Program-made: the position numbers and the translations under genes
Assembly: GCF_023156585.1 (NCBI RefSeq)
Contig: NZ_JALNMI010000002.1
Span: 1-64,000 of the forward strand
Length of the DNA stretch: 64,000 nucleotides
Source: Subsaxibacter sp. CAU 1640
GTDB taxonomy: Bacteria > Bacteroidota > Bacteroidia > Flavobacteriales > Flavobacteriaceae
Direction: 5' to 3'
Shown here: positions 37,112-45,854 of the stretch, in pieces
How positions within the stretch are numbered: position 1 is the stretch's first letter
Layout of the letters: every line of letters begins with the position of its first letter
The notes under the pieces: model-generated
What the model saw: the letters and a program-made list of their open reading frames with translations, nothing else
Told to the model about the DNA's origin: nothing
Database searches by the model: none

Positions 37112-38368
37112 ATGAAACAATTATTCAATAAACTATTTTCCTTTTTTAATACCATAAAAAGCAACATTGCCTTTTATCCAACCATTTTGGCAGCCGTCGG
37201 ATTTGCACTCTCCTTGATTATGGTAGTTATTGAAAAACAGGGAATTTCAAATTATCTGTTTGAGGTTTTGCCTCAATTGGTCGTAGAAGATGGCGACACT
37301 GCACTGACTGTTTTAAGCGTTTGTATAGGTGGATTGATCTCGATGATGGTTTTCAGTTTTTCGATGGTAATGCTGTTGTTAAGTCAAGCTTCAAGCAACT
37401 TTTCACCGCGCTTGCTTCCTGGATTGATTTCGGACAAACGACACCAGATCATTTTAGGCGTTTACCTTGCGACTATTCTATATTGTATTTTCACGATGTT
37501 CACAATTGAACCTTCAGAAGATAAATATTCCCTTCCTGGTTTCTCGATACTCTTGGCTATCATCTTCACGATAATGTGCCTTGGGTCATTTATTTATTTT
37601 ATTCACAATATTTCGGAAAGTATACAGATTTCAAACATTGTGGATACCATTTATAAGGAAGCGAGAGAACGGTTGGCTGATATTTTGGAAAAGGAAGAAC
37701 AATTCGCATCAGTAAAGACCTTTCACGATACTTCAAATTGGCATAGTTATAAAACTGAAGGATGTGGTTATTTTCAAAACTTATCTTACTCAAATATCAT
37801 TGATTTTTGTAAAAAACACGACACTAAATTGAGCATCGAAATACCGAAAGGCCTATTCGTTCTAGATAATATGGTATTCTTTAAATCTGAAAAAGAATTG
37901 GACAAAGAACAATTGGAATCCTTTTTTTCGAATATAAATTTCTCTAAAAGTGAACTTGTCACAGATAATTATGCACTAGCTTTTAAACAACTAACCGAAA
38001 TTGCCGTAAAAGCAATGTCTCCAGGAATCAACGATCCTGGAACTGCCATTAATGCGATTGATTATTTAACAGAGTTGTTCGCTTTGCGAATGAAAAAGAA
38101 GGACGTGGAAATTTTTGTGAAGGATGAAACGTCCTATTTTCGGTTAGAAACCATCAAGTTCCGAACGCTTCTATACAATGTTATGGCATCTTTGCGAACG
38201 TATTGCAAACACGATCCTACTGTGGTTCAAAAATTGCTTTGGATGTTAACCTACCTTTTAGAACAGCCTGTGTTTGAAAAGGATTATAAGAGTTGCGTTG
38301 AAAACGAAATGCAGTTATTAAAAAAAGATTCGAAAACTATAATTGAAGAATTAGGTTTGAATGACTAA
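37112..38368 (+). CDS. DUF2254 predicted membrane protein
   Basis: A 418-aa inner-membrane protein. Four helices occupy about 20-175 (FYPTILAAVGFALSLIMVVIE, VLSVCIGGLISMMVFSFSM, HQIILGVYLATILYCIFTM, ILLAIIFTIMCLGSFIYFIH), followed by a soluble domain with the DUF2254 hallmark ALAFKQLTEIAVKAMSPGIN and DPGTAINAIDYL. The motif QASSNFSPRLL is also characteristic. Function unknown; a channel-like role has been suggested for the family but is not proven. The true ATG is 37112. Confidence 0.9.
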   Translation: MKQLFNKLFSFFNTIKSNIAFYPTILAAVGFALSLIMVVIEKQGISNYLFEVLPQLVVEDGDTALTVLSVCIGGLISMMVFSFSMVMLLLSQASSNFSPRLLPGLISDKRHQIILGVYLATILYCIFTMFTIEPSEDKYSLPGFSILLAIIFTIMCLGSFIYFIHNISESIQISNIVDTIYKEARERLADILEKEEQFASVKTFHDTSNWHSYKTEGCGYFQNLSYSNIIDFCKKHDTKLSIEIPKGLFVLDNMVFFKSEKELDKEQLESFFSNINFSKSELVTDNYALAFKQLTEIAVKAMSPGINDPGTAINAIDYLTELFALRMKKKDVEIFVKDETSYFRLETIKFRTLLYNVMASLRTYCKHDPTVVQKLLWMLTYLLEQPVFEKDYKSCVENEMQLLKKDSKTIIEELGLND

Positions 38369-39124
38369 TTATTCCAGCCAATCCTTGAAATCCTTCACTC
38401 GTTCTCTTGCTACAATGATTTCTTGTTCATTGAAATTGTTGAGTTTGATTTGCAAGCGAGAATTGGTATAACTTATCATATCCTTGATGGCATCGATATT
38501 CACAAAAAACTTTCGGTTTACCCTAAAGAATTTTCGTGGTTCCAAATCAGCTTCTATTTGCTCAAGAGTGCCATCCAGCAGATAATTTCTACCTTCATTC
38601 GTAAAAGCATAAGTGCCCTTGTTTTCACTGTAAAAACATTCGACATCGTCAATATTGATAAGCTTTAAATGTTGGCCCACTTTTACCGAAAATCGCTTTT
38701 TATACTCGCGTTCTATCGGATTGACCAACAGTTTTTTGATATCCTCAAAATCCAACGACACGGACTGCTTTTGCGGAACTCTATCTTTATATTTCGATAC
38801 TGCTTTTTGCAAATCATTTTCATCAATTGGTTTCAACAAATAATCGATGCTATTCAACTTAAACGCCTGCAATGCATATTCATCATAAGCCGTTGTAAAA
38901 ATTACTGAAGATTTGATATCGATAGCCTCAAAAATCTCAAAAGACAAACCATCGCTCAACTGAATATCCAAAAAAATCAAATCTGGATGCTGATTCTTAC
39001 TGAACCATTCTATGGATTCTTCAACCGAATGCAACATAACTTCAGTGTCCATATTCAAAGATGCCAACATTCGCTGTAATCGTCTTGCTGATGGTTTTTC
39101 GTCTTCTATTATTATGATATTCAT
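38369..39124 (-). CDS. LytTR-family response regulator
   Basis: Two-component response regulator of 251 aa. The receiver (1-120) has the acidic pair EDE, phosphoacceptor Asp in DLIFLDIQLSDG (about D55), Thr in VIFTTAYDEYAL, and Lys in YLLKPIDE. The C-terminal LytTR DNA-binding domain (about 140-251) includes YFYSENK-type features (CFYSENKGTYAF, FFRVNRKFFVNI). It should pair with the LytS-type kinase at 39540, separated by a 2TM gene and a palindromic spacer. Confidence 0.94.
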   Translation of the reverse strand: MNIIIIEDEKPSARRLQRMLASLNMDTEVMLHSVEESIEWFSKNQHPDLIFLDIQLSDGLSFEIFEAIDIKSSVIFTTAYDEYALQAFKLNSIDYLLKPIDENDLQKAVSKYKDRVPQKQSVSLDFEDIKKLLVNPIEREYKKRFSVKVGQHLKLINIDDVECFYSENKGTYAFTNEGRNYLLDGTLEQIEADLEPRKFFRVNRKFFVNIDAIKDMISYTNSRLQIKLNNFNEQEIIVARERVKDFKDWLE

Positions 39125-39188
39125 TGATATGTTATTTTTGGTTGATGGTTGATAGAAAGTTATTCACAAATTGTCAATCTTCCATTAT

Positions 39189-39208
39189 CAATTATCAATT
39201 GATAATTG
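39189..39208. repeat. 20-bp perfect palindrome in an AT-rich spacer
   Basis: CAATTATCAATTGATAATTG is its own reverse complement, embedded in further ATTATCAATT/AATTGTTAATTG iterations at 39183-39217. It sits in the 101-nt gap between the 2TM gene and the response-regulator gene. Similar AT-rich palindromic spacers recur in some flavobacterial genomes; whether it is a REP-like element or an operator is open. Confidence 0.6.
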
Positions 39209-39225
39209 TTAATTGTTCATTGTAG

Positions 39226-39540
39226 TTATTCCCAACGATTGCTCTTATTCTCATCCATATATTCCTTGATTTTACGTTCTTCCCAGTCTTTTCCAAGTAC
39301 AAAATCCGGAACAAAAACACTTAAGCCGTGCGCCAAAAGACCGATTCCCCAAAAGCCCAGCGTTGTAAAATTATGCCATTGAAAATAGCTTTCTCCCGGA
39401 TTCAAATTTTGGACATTTATGATCACTATGGCAATGTTAATTACGATATAGACCAATAAATGAGAATAAAATCCTTTGATGCGCTTTACCTTTTTGGCAG
39501 CTCTATCATATTTTTCCTGTTCAAAATATTTATTTTCCAT
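39226..39540 (-). CDS. 2TM domain protein
   Basis: A 104-aa protein with the 2TM domain: a basic helix (KYDRAAKKVKRIKGFYSHL), two membrane helices (LLVYIVINIAIVIINVQN, FTTLGFWGIGLLAHGLSVFV), and the C-terminal FVLGKDWEERKIKEYMDE. The start ATG 39540 overlaps the kinase stop as TAATG, so it is translationally coupled; the ORF could begin 9 nt earlier. The 2TM family accompanies LytS/LytTR systems in Bacteroidota, but its role is not known. Confidence 0.88.
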   Translation of the reverse strand: MENKYFEQEKYDRAAKKVKRIKGFYSHLLVYIVINIAIVIINVQNLNPGESYFQWHNFTTLGFWGIGLLAHGLSVFVPDFVLGKDWEERKIKEYMDENKSNRWE

Positions 39541-40874
39541 TAGTTCCAAGTATTATTTCGTTGCTCATCTCTCTCCATAATTTCCCTTATTTTTCGTTCT
39601 TCCCAAGATTTTCCATAACCGAAAACCCCAAATGCGTGAAAAATAATTCCCATTCCCCAACCTAGCATTGGGAACCAAAACCATTGGAATCCCCAATAAC
39701 TCCAGTAATTTATAAAAATTAAAAACGGGATAACGACGCAATACGAGAGCAGGTTTCCGTAAAATCCTTTGATCTCTTCCACTCTCTTTTTTGCTTTATG
39801 ATAAGCATCTTCCTGATTATTATATTTTTGAATTTCCATAATTGATATTTGTTTGGTAAGCATTGGTATTGCCACCGCAAAACTGTTTGCTTGTTGATTG
39901 ATGTTTACTTTTTTGTTGGTCAATAATTCGTAGCGCTGTTGAATATTTGCCAATCCGACGCCACTACTTTTCTTGACAATTTGTTTCGGTTGTAAATTAT
40001 TTTCGACTACTAACATTCCATTGCTTTCATAAATTTTAACGTGCAAGGGTTTGCTCGTGGTCACCATATTATGCTTTACAGCATTTTCAAGAAGCAATTG
40101 CAATGACAATGGCACTACCTTGCTTTCTGGGTTGTTCGCCTTCTCTGGTATCTCGAAAATGATACTGTCTTCAAAGCGCATTTTTAGCAACAGCATATAG
40201 GTTCTTGCGAAATCCAATTCCTCATCCACGCTAACCAAATCTTTATTTTTCTGTTCCAAAACGTATCTGTAAACCTTGGAAAGCGATGTTGTGAACTTTT
40301 GTGCATTTTCAGGGTTTTCATCAATAAGGCTTGTTAATACATTCAAACTATTGAACAAAAAGTGAGGATCCAATTGATTTTTTAAGGCATCGAACCTCGC
40401 ATTTGCCGAGCCAGCAATGACTTTTTGCTCCTTTACCTTTGTCTGTTGATATCGATTATAGAAATAAACAATATGAAAAATGATCACAATCGTCAATGTA
40501 ATCCAAAGTCCAAATCTATACTGGCTCCAACGTTGACCTTCAATAAAATCTGTCCAAGAAATGCCTCGATATGCTATATATTGAAATGCATTCATTATAA
40601 ACAATCCTATCATCGTCACTATCACTGAACCTACAATTCCGATGATGATTCGCTTGAAACGTTCTTCCTTGGTCCAGTTGAGTTTTTCCAGATAAGCAAA
40701 ATAATAGTAATTGGAATAGCCAAGTAGGAAACTATACATTTGATAGAATGAGAAACTCACCAAAAAATCATTAAAGTTTTCGAAATCAAACCCTTCAAAA
40801 AGCAGATTGCCGACCACAAAAACTGCGCAACCGATAAAGAAGGTGAGATAAATATTCTTGAATGATTTAATCAT
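39540..40874 (-). CDS. LytS-type histidine kinase fused to a C-terminal 2TM domain
   Basis: A 444-aa sensor. Four membrane helices (about 8-145) lead to the His_kinase domain with phosphoacceptor DPHFLFNSLNVL, the N-box LLENAVKHN, and GVGLANIQQRYELL. The kinase fold ends near residue 340 and the chain continues without a stop into a complete 2TM domain from M346 (MEIQKYNNQEDAYHK ... GKSWEERKIREIMER), the same kind of domain as the next gene. In relatives the 2TM proteins are usually separate; here one is fused to the kinase. The cognate regulator is the LytTR protein. Confidence 0.9.
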   Translation of the reverse strand: MIKSFKNIYLTFFIGCAVFVVGNLLFEGFDFENFNDFLVSFSFYQMYSFLLGYSNYYYFAYLEKLNWTKEERFKRIIIGIVGSVIVTMIGLFIMNAFQYIAYRGISWTDFIEGQRWSQYRFGLWITLTIVIIFHIVYFYNRYQQTKVKEQKVIAGSANARFDALKNQLDPHFLFNSLNVLTSLIDENPENAQKFTTSLSKVYRYVLEQKNKDLVSVDEELDFARTYMLLLKMRFEDSIIFEIPEKANNPESKVVPLSLQLLLENAVKHNMVTTSKPLHVKIYESNGMLVVENNLQPKQIVKKSSGVGLANIQQRYELLTNKKVNINQQANSFAVAIPMLTKQISIMEIQKYNNQEDAYHKAKKRVEEIKGFYGNLLSYCVVIPFLIFINYWSYWGFQWFWFPMLGWGMGIIFHAFGVFGYGKSWEERKIREIMERDEQRNNTWN

Positions 40875-40897
40875 AATGGTTTGATGAATTGATTAGT

Positions 40898-41521
40898 TTA
40901 CTCGTTGCACGAAGCTAAAACTTGTTCAGCACGCTCTTTTCCCCAATTAGGATGAAAAGGAGTTTCAGGTTTAAAGTTAGCAAAAAGTTCTATGGATTTT
41001 TCTATCTCTTTGCAGAATGGCTTTGTATCCTGACCGAAATATTTCGCGCTTCCCATATTCCATTCGGCTTTGCTGAACATCACTCTTGGGTTTTTTGGGT
41101 CCAATTTGTAGGCTTGCGAGTAAAGCTCATTGATTTTTGCAGAATACTTCATTCCATAGGTCATTCCGTCAAAAGCCACCCAATTAGTCAAAACGTGCGC
41201 TTGCAATACAATAATTTCTGGATTGTCTTTGCTAATGCTCATTGCTGTATTTAAATAGTCTTGAGCCTTATCCAGTTGCGCCTTAACTTTTTTAGGGTCT
41301 TTCTCATCCCAAGTTTTTAAACTGTTCATTTGCGCTACGAAATAATTGGGAAGCCATTCATTTGGTTCAGCTGCAGCAATGCGTTCGAACATTTGCTCGG
41401 CTTCAGTCCATTTGTTTTGTTCCCATAGTTGAAATGCTTTTTGCATTCCTTTCTCAAAATTGGTTTGCGCAGTAGTGATGCTCGATACCAAAACTGCTGC
41501 GATGATGATTAAATGTTTCAT
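40898..41521 (-). CDS. Secreted TPR-type protein
   Basis: A 207-aa protein with signal peptide MKHLIIIAAVLVSSITTAQ (start 41521), followed by TPR-like helices (FEKGMQKAFQLWEQNKWTEAEQMFERIA, then ANPEIIVLQAH-type repeats and DPKNPRVMFSKAEWNMGSAKYFG). It has no catalytic motif. Two cysteines near the end (CKEIEKS and LASCNE) could form a disulfide. It may act as a scaffold or envelope stress component; unknown. It is 23 nt upstream of the kinase gene and could be co-transcribed. Confidence 0.8.
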   Translation of the reverse strand: MKHLIIIAAVLVSSITTAQTNFEKGMQKAFQLWEQNKWTEAEQMFERIAAAEPNEWLPNYFVAQMNSLKTWDEKDPKKVKAQLDKAQDYLNTAMSISKDNPEIIVLQAHVLTNWVAFDGMTYGMKYSAKINELYSQAYKLDPKNPRVMFSKAEWNMGSAKYFGQDTKPFCKEIEKSIELFANFKPETPFHPNWGKERAEQVLASCNE

Positions 41522-41680
41522 AATGTGATGTGTTTTAATGTTGAGACAAATATCCATCAGCATTTCTCGTTTTAAAAAAGCAATCTACTGAACTGTCACA
41601 TAAGATGGATGAATTGTGATTTTTTATACCATTAAGTTTTAATTACTTTAGCAATCCGAATGTTTAAGAATCAATTTATA

Positions 41681-43546
41681 ATGAAAAAATCCCTGTTTTT
41701 ACTATTAGTTTCAATAATGACAATCAACAGTTGCGAACAAAAAAAGGAAGAGAAAACTGCTCAAAAATATATCGATGAGCCACACTCCTATGCGCAACCG
41801 AATGAGGCAGTCATCAAACATTTGGATTTGAATATCAATGTTGATTTCGAAGCGAAAGTAATTACTGGCACAGCGACATATGACATTCAAAACAATAGAG
41901 CATCAACCATTATTTTAGACTCAAAGTATTTGGATATCCTAGCCGTGAAAGCCGATGGCAAGGAAACATCTTTTAATCTTGGTGAAATGGATGAAATGCT
42001 TGGACAGCCTCTCTCTATTGCAATTTCTGAAGACACAAAAACCATTTCCGTCACTTACAACACCACGGATAAAACCGAAGCTTTGCAATGGCTAAACGCT
42101 CAACAAACAGCCGATAAAACCCATCCATTTCTGTTTACGCAAGGTCAGGCGATTTTGACGAGAACTTGGATTCCCATTCAGGATAGTCCACAGATACGTA
42201 TAACCTATGACGCAACCGTCAAGGTGCCTTCAGATTTGATGGCTGTGATGAGTGCTGAAAACCCAAAGGAAAAAACTGCTGATGGTGTTTATCATTTCAA
42301 AATGAAACAACCTATTTCTGCCTACTTGATTGCACTTGCCGTTGGAGACATTGAATACAAGGCTGTCAGTAATCGTACTGGAGTTTATGCAGAAAAATCA
42401 ATGGTTGAGAAAGTACACGCAGAATTTTCAGATATGGAAAAAATGGTTGCTGCTGCCGAAAACCTTTATGGCGATTATGATTGGGAACAGTTTGACGTGA
42501 TAGTTCTACCTCCTAGTTTTCCTTTTGGTGGAATGGAAAATCCGCGCTTGACGTTTGCTACACCTACAGTGATTGCTGGTGATAAAAGCTTGACATCTTT
42601 GGTTGCCCACGAGTTGGCACATTCTTGGTCTGGAAACTTGGTAACCAATGCCACGTGGAATGATTTTTGGCTAAACGAAGGTTTTACGGTTTATTTTGAA
42701 ATGCGTATTATGGAAGCACTTTATGGTAAAGAGCGTGCCAATATGCTGGCAAAAATAGGACGTCAGGATTTGGAAGAAGAATTGGAATCCTTAAAAGATA
42801 GTCCAAACGACACTAAATTAAAGCTCAATCTTAAAGACAGAAATCCTGATGATGGTATGAACAGCATTGCTTACGACAAAGGTTATTTGTTTTTAAGAAC
42901 GTTGGAAGAAACTGTAGGTCGAGAAAAATTTGATGCGTTCTTGAAATCTTACTTCAAAAAAAATGCATTTTCAACTACAAATACAGAAGATTTCGTAAGC
43001 TACCTCAACAAAAATCTGCTGGAGAAAAACAATGTGTCTTTCAATACTGAAGAATGGATTTATCAACCTGGAATTCCTGACAATCAGGCTATCATAAAAT
43101 CAAATGCTTTTGATACGGTTGAAAGCATTTTGAGAACATTTATAGAGACCAATAACATTGATGCACAGGTTACAAAAGATTGGACACCGCAGGAATGGGT
43201 TCATTTTGTAAGAAACATTCCTAATGACATTTCAAATGAACAGATGCAACTGCTTGACGATAAATTCAATTTTACCAATTCCACCAACTCCTATATTGCG
43301 ATGGTTTGGTTTGAAAAAGCAATTACACACAATTATCACGGAAATAATGTCGATGTTAAAATTGAAGAATTTCTCACCACAGTAGGAAGACGTTGGTATG
43401 TCACCACTCTTTTTGAGGCTTACAAAAAAAGCAACAGAGTAGATGAAGCGTTAGAGATTTACAAAAAATCAAGAAGTAATTACCATTCCGTAACTGCTAA
43501 TACGATTGATGGATTATTGAACTATGGCAAGACAAAGGACTTATAA
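41681..43546 (+). CDS. M1-family metallopeptidase lipoprotein (LTA4H/aminopeptidase B-like)
   Basis: Zinc aminopeptidase of 621 aa. A lipoprotein signal (MKKSLFLLLVSIMTINSC) places it in the envelope. The substrate-recognition GGMENP is present as FGGMENPRLTF. The zinc site is HELAHSW with the third ligand Glu in LNEGFTVYFE, spaced 18 residues. A C-terminal helical leukotriene A4 hydrolase-like domain follows (about 450-621). QGQAILTRTW and the later IAYDKGYLFL are typical of the LTA4H subgroup. It probably trims N-termini of peptides for nutrition. The ATG at 41660 is an alternative. Convergent with the next gene, no gap. Confidence 0.93.
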   Translation: MKKSLFLLLVSIMTINSCEQKKEEKTAQKYIDEPHSYAQPNEAVIKHLDLNINVDFEAKVITGTATYDIQNNRASTIILDSKYLDILAVKADGKETSFNLGEMDEMLGQPLSIAISEDTKTISVTYNTTDKTEALQWLNAQQTADKTHPFLFTQGQAILTRTWIPIQDSPQIRITYDATVKVPSDLMAVMSAENPKEKTADGVYHFKMKQPISAYLIALAVGDIEYKAVSNRTGVYAEKSMVEKVHAEFSDMEKMVAAAENLYGDYDWEQFDVIVLPPSFPFGGMENPRLTFATPTVIAGDKSLTSLVAHELAHSWSGNLVTNATWNDFWLNEGFTVYFEMRIMEALYGKERANMLAKIGRQDLEEELESLKDSPNDTKLKLNLKDRNPDDGMNSIAYDKGYLFLRTLEETVGREKFDAFLKSYFKKNAFSTTNTEDFVSYLNKNLLEKNNVSFNTEEWIYQPGIPDNQAIIKSNAFDTVESILRTFIETNNIDAQVTKDWTPQEWVHFVRNIPNDISNEQMQLLDDKFNFTNSTNSYIAMVWFEKAITHNYHGNNVDVKIEEFLTTVGRRWYVTTLFEAYKKSNRVDEALEIYKKSRSNYHSVTANTIDGLLNYGKTKDL

Positions 43547-44242
43547 TTAGTCCGTCTGTTTATTTTTCTCATAATTTTTGACGTATTCCTTGGCTCGCTC
43601 GTTTCCTGTGTTCATTTCGTAGGCCTTTTTGTAGTTTGTGTAAGCCTGTAAACTGTCGCCACTTCTCAAGAAAGCATCCGCTAGGCTGTCATAGACATTA
43701 TTACTTTCTGGATAAAGTGCAACGTTCATCTCAAAAACCTTAATGGCATTCTCATATTCCTTATTTCTCAATAGATTATAGCCAAGTCGATTGACCTCGT
43801 GTTCTTCGATATACGTTTTAGTTGAATCTTGTTTTTTTAGCTCCAAATAACCTTCTGTTGCTTTATCATACTCTCCATTTGACAAATACATCCAAGGTGT
43901 TTTGAAATCATCATCAACCTTTAGATATTGATAATTCACTTCGTCATCTTCTGAAATGACAGCTAAATAGCGTTTTTTGGTATCAGGATGCACTGCAAAT
44001 CGTAATTTTTGATACATATCTGCCACAAAAAAGGTGTTTTCATCCAACACTACAGGCTTTCTTGACGCACCTTTCCACTTGATGTATAAATCATTGTCTT
44101 TGTAAAAAACATCCACTACTTCATTCTCATTAAAAATATAACGTCCTGAAGTTTCCTTGATATGTTCCGCAGAATATTGAATGTTTTTAGAACAACTCGA
44201 AAGTAGAATGATTAAAAAAAGAGAATAAAATGTTGATTTCAT
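43547..44242 (-). CDS. TPR-containing lipoprotein
   Basis: A 231-aa lipoprotein (lipobox LLSSC; start MKSTFYSLFLII at 44242). The first half is a beta-rich domain of unknown type (SGRYIFNENEVVDVFYKDNDLYIKWK, shortened), the second half has TPR motifs (EEHEVNRLGYNLLRNKEYENA, NNVYDSLADAFLRSGDSLQAYTNYKKAYEM). The beta domain resembles the C-terminal part of secreted beta-lactamase-like proteins in this phylum, from which the TPR type may derive. Function unknown. It is adjacent to the cyclophilin-FKBP gene but has a terminator between. Confidence 0.78.
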   Translation of the reverse strand: MKSTFYSLFLIILLSSCSKNIQYSAEHIKETSGRYIFNENEVVDVFYKDNDLYIKWKGASRKPVVLDENTFFVADMYQKLRFAVHPDTKKRYLAVISEDDEVNYQYLKVDDDFKTPWMYLSNGEYDKATEGYLELKKQDSTKTYIEEHEVNRLGYNLLRNKEYENAIKVFEMNVALYPESNNVYDSLADAFLRSGDSLQAYTNYKKAYEMNTGNERAKEYVKNYEKNKQTD

Positions 44243-44279
44243 TTTGATTGATTTTATTTTGGGAAGTGTAAGATACTCA

Positions 44280-44305
44280 AAAAAAAGTCCCATTAAAAAT
44301 GGGAC
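44280..44305 (-). terminator. Intrinsic terminator after the cyclophilin-FKBP gene
   Basis: GTCCCAT (44287-44293) pairs with ATGGGAC (44299-44305); loop TAAAA. On the minus strand it is followed by a U7 run. Confidence 0.88.
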
Positions 44306-44335
44306 GATTCAATTGCGATTTTGTTACAATTAATG

Positions 44336-45268
44336 TTATTTCACATTCATCAGCTCCACATCAAATACCAGAGTTGCGTTTGGTGGAATAACGCCGCCTG
44401 CTCCTGAAGGTCCATAACCCAAATCACTTGGTATGACCAATCTTGCTTTGTCTCCTACGTTCAATAGGCAGATACCTTCATCCCACCCTGGAATAACTTG
44501 ACCAACACCAACTTGAAAATCAATAGGTTGGTTGCGTTTATATGAAGAATCAAATACAGTACCATCAGACAATTGTCCTTTGTAATGTACGGAAACCATA
44601 TTACCTTTCTCCGCTTTTTTACCGCTTCCTTTTTGAATGATTTGATAACGCAATCCACTTTCGGTTTTTTCAAATCCAGCTGACAATGCATTTATTTCAT
44701 CCTCTTTGGCAGCGCGTTCTGCGGCAATTCGCTTTTCACGAGCACCTTCAAAAGTTCTAAAAGCTTCAACAGCATTGAAATCTTCTGCATCCTTCCCTTG
44801 TCTAATGATTTCAACTTGATCCATCGTATCACCTTGAGCAACAGCGTCTACTACATCTTGGCCTTCAACCACCTTACCAAAAACAGTATGTTTATTATCC
44901 AACCAAGGTGTTTCTACGTGCGTAATGAAAAATTGGCTGCCGTTAGAACCAGGACCTGAATTTGCCATAGACAATACGCCAGGACCATCGTGTTTCAAAT
45001 CTTTATGAAACTCATCATCAAACTTATATCCAGGATGACCTGTTCCAGTACCTTGAGGACAACCACCTTGGATCATAAAATCTGGAATGACTCGGTGGAA
45101 TTTCAATCCGTCATAATAAGGTGTTCCTTGTGGTTTTGCAGAATTTTCCAAGTTTCCTTCGGCCAAAGCCACAAAATTACCAACAGTTCCAGGCGTTTTT
45201 TTGTATTCTAAATTCACCAAAATATCACCTTTGCTGGTTTTGAATTTGGCGTATAATCCGTCTTGCAT
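44336..45268 (-). CDS. Cyclophilin-FKBP fusion peptidyl-prolyl isomerase
   Basis: Double-isomerase of 310 aa. The N-terminal cyclophilin (about 1-155) has [13 protein letters not shown] and [14 protein letters not shown] with the catalytic Arg in HRV and the QFF pocket; the [10 protein letters not shown] loop follows. A charged helix (about 165-205) links it to an FKBP domain (about 210-310) with [16 protein letters not shown] and [12 protein letters not shown]. No signal peptide is present, so it is cytoplasmic. Such FCBP-type fusions are known in Flavobacterium and Toxoplasma. A -7 element is at 45293. Confidence 0.95.
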   Translation of the reverse strand: MQDGLYAKFKTSKGDILVNLEYKKTPGTVGNFVALAEGNLENSAKPQGTPYYDGLKFHRVIPDFMIQGGCPQGTGTGHPGYKFDDEFHKDLKHDGPGVLSMANSGPGSNGSQFFITHVETPWLDNKHTVFGKVVEGQDVVDAVAQGDTMDQVEIIRQGKDAEDFNAVEAFRTFEGAREKRIAAERAAKEDEINALSAGFEKTESGLRYQIIQKGSGKKAEKGNMVSVHYKGQLSDGTVFDSSYKRNQPIDFQVGVGQVIPGWDEGICLLNVGDKARLVIPSDLGYGPSGAGGVIPPNATLVFDVELMNVK

Positions 45269-45292
45269 AATTTAAATTTTGAATTGAAGTTG

Positions 45293-45300
45293 CAAAGATA
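45293..45300 (-). promoter_or_regulatory. -7 promoter element of the cyclophilin-FKBP gene
   Basis: TATCTTTG on the minus strand, 24 nt before the ATG. No -33 TTG is obvious. Confidence 0.5.
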
Positions 45301-45390
45301 AGAAAGAATGCGCGAAGCAGGAAGTTGGAAGTTTGAAGATATTTTGGATTTCAGTTTTATAACATTAGTTTTACAAAAAGAGAAAAAATT

Positions 45391-45840
45391 ATGAAATTTT
45401 CCATTACGAGATTAAGAGCTGCATTTGGAGACATCAGAGCGATGGAAAAACTCCACGTAGATACGCATACCGAAGGAATCATTAATGACATTGAGAACGA
45501 GCCTTTTGCAATTTCAGCGTCTAACGTAATGTATGCTGATTTGGGAGAACTTGCTGGATATCATTTATTAAACACTGTTATTGTCGGATCATTTCATATA
45601 AAAACAATAAAAGGCGTTCAATTAAAAGTTAAAGGTTCAGATTTTGAATTGAATTTAAATTCTGATATGGTTGAAATCGAGTCTGATTTTTCAAATGTCT
45701 CAAACAGAAGCATTACTAGAATTGATTTTGAAATTGAAAAAGAAGACCTTTCAAAAATTTCCAAATCGAAAATTATATCTCTTGAGTTGATTGCGAAAAA
45801 ACAACATATCGTGTTTTCAATTGCAGAAAAAAACAACTAG
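45391..45840 (+). CDS. Uncharacterised small cytoplasmic protein
   Basis: Not recognised. 149 aa, no signal peptide or membrane helix. It begins MKFSITRLRAAFGDIRAMEKLHVDTHTE, then reads as a mainly beta protein with alternating polar/hydrophobic strands (VIVGSFHIKTIKGVQLKVKGSDFELNL), and is acidic overall. A short AGAGAAAAAAT stretch precedes the ATG. It stands alone, convergent with recQ with a 14-nt gap. It reads as a genuine gene by length and codon use; homologs should be sought among flavobacterial hypotheticals. Confidence 0.65.
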   Translation: MKFSITRLRAAFGDIRAMEKLHVDTHTEGIINDIENEPFAISASNVMYADLGELAGYHLLNTVIVGSFHIKTIKGVQLKVKGSDFELNLNSDMVEIESDFSNVSNRSITRIDFEIEKEDLSKISKSKIISLELIAKKQHIVFSIAEKNN

Positions 45841-45854
45841 CAACGCAAAAAGAT

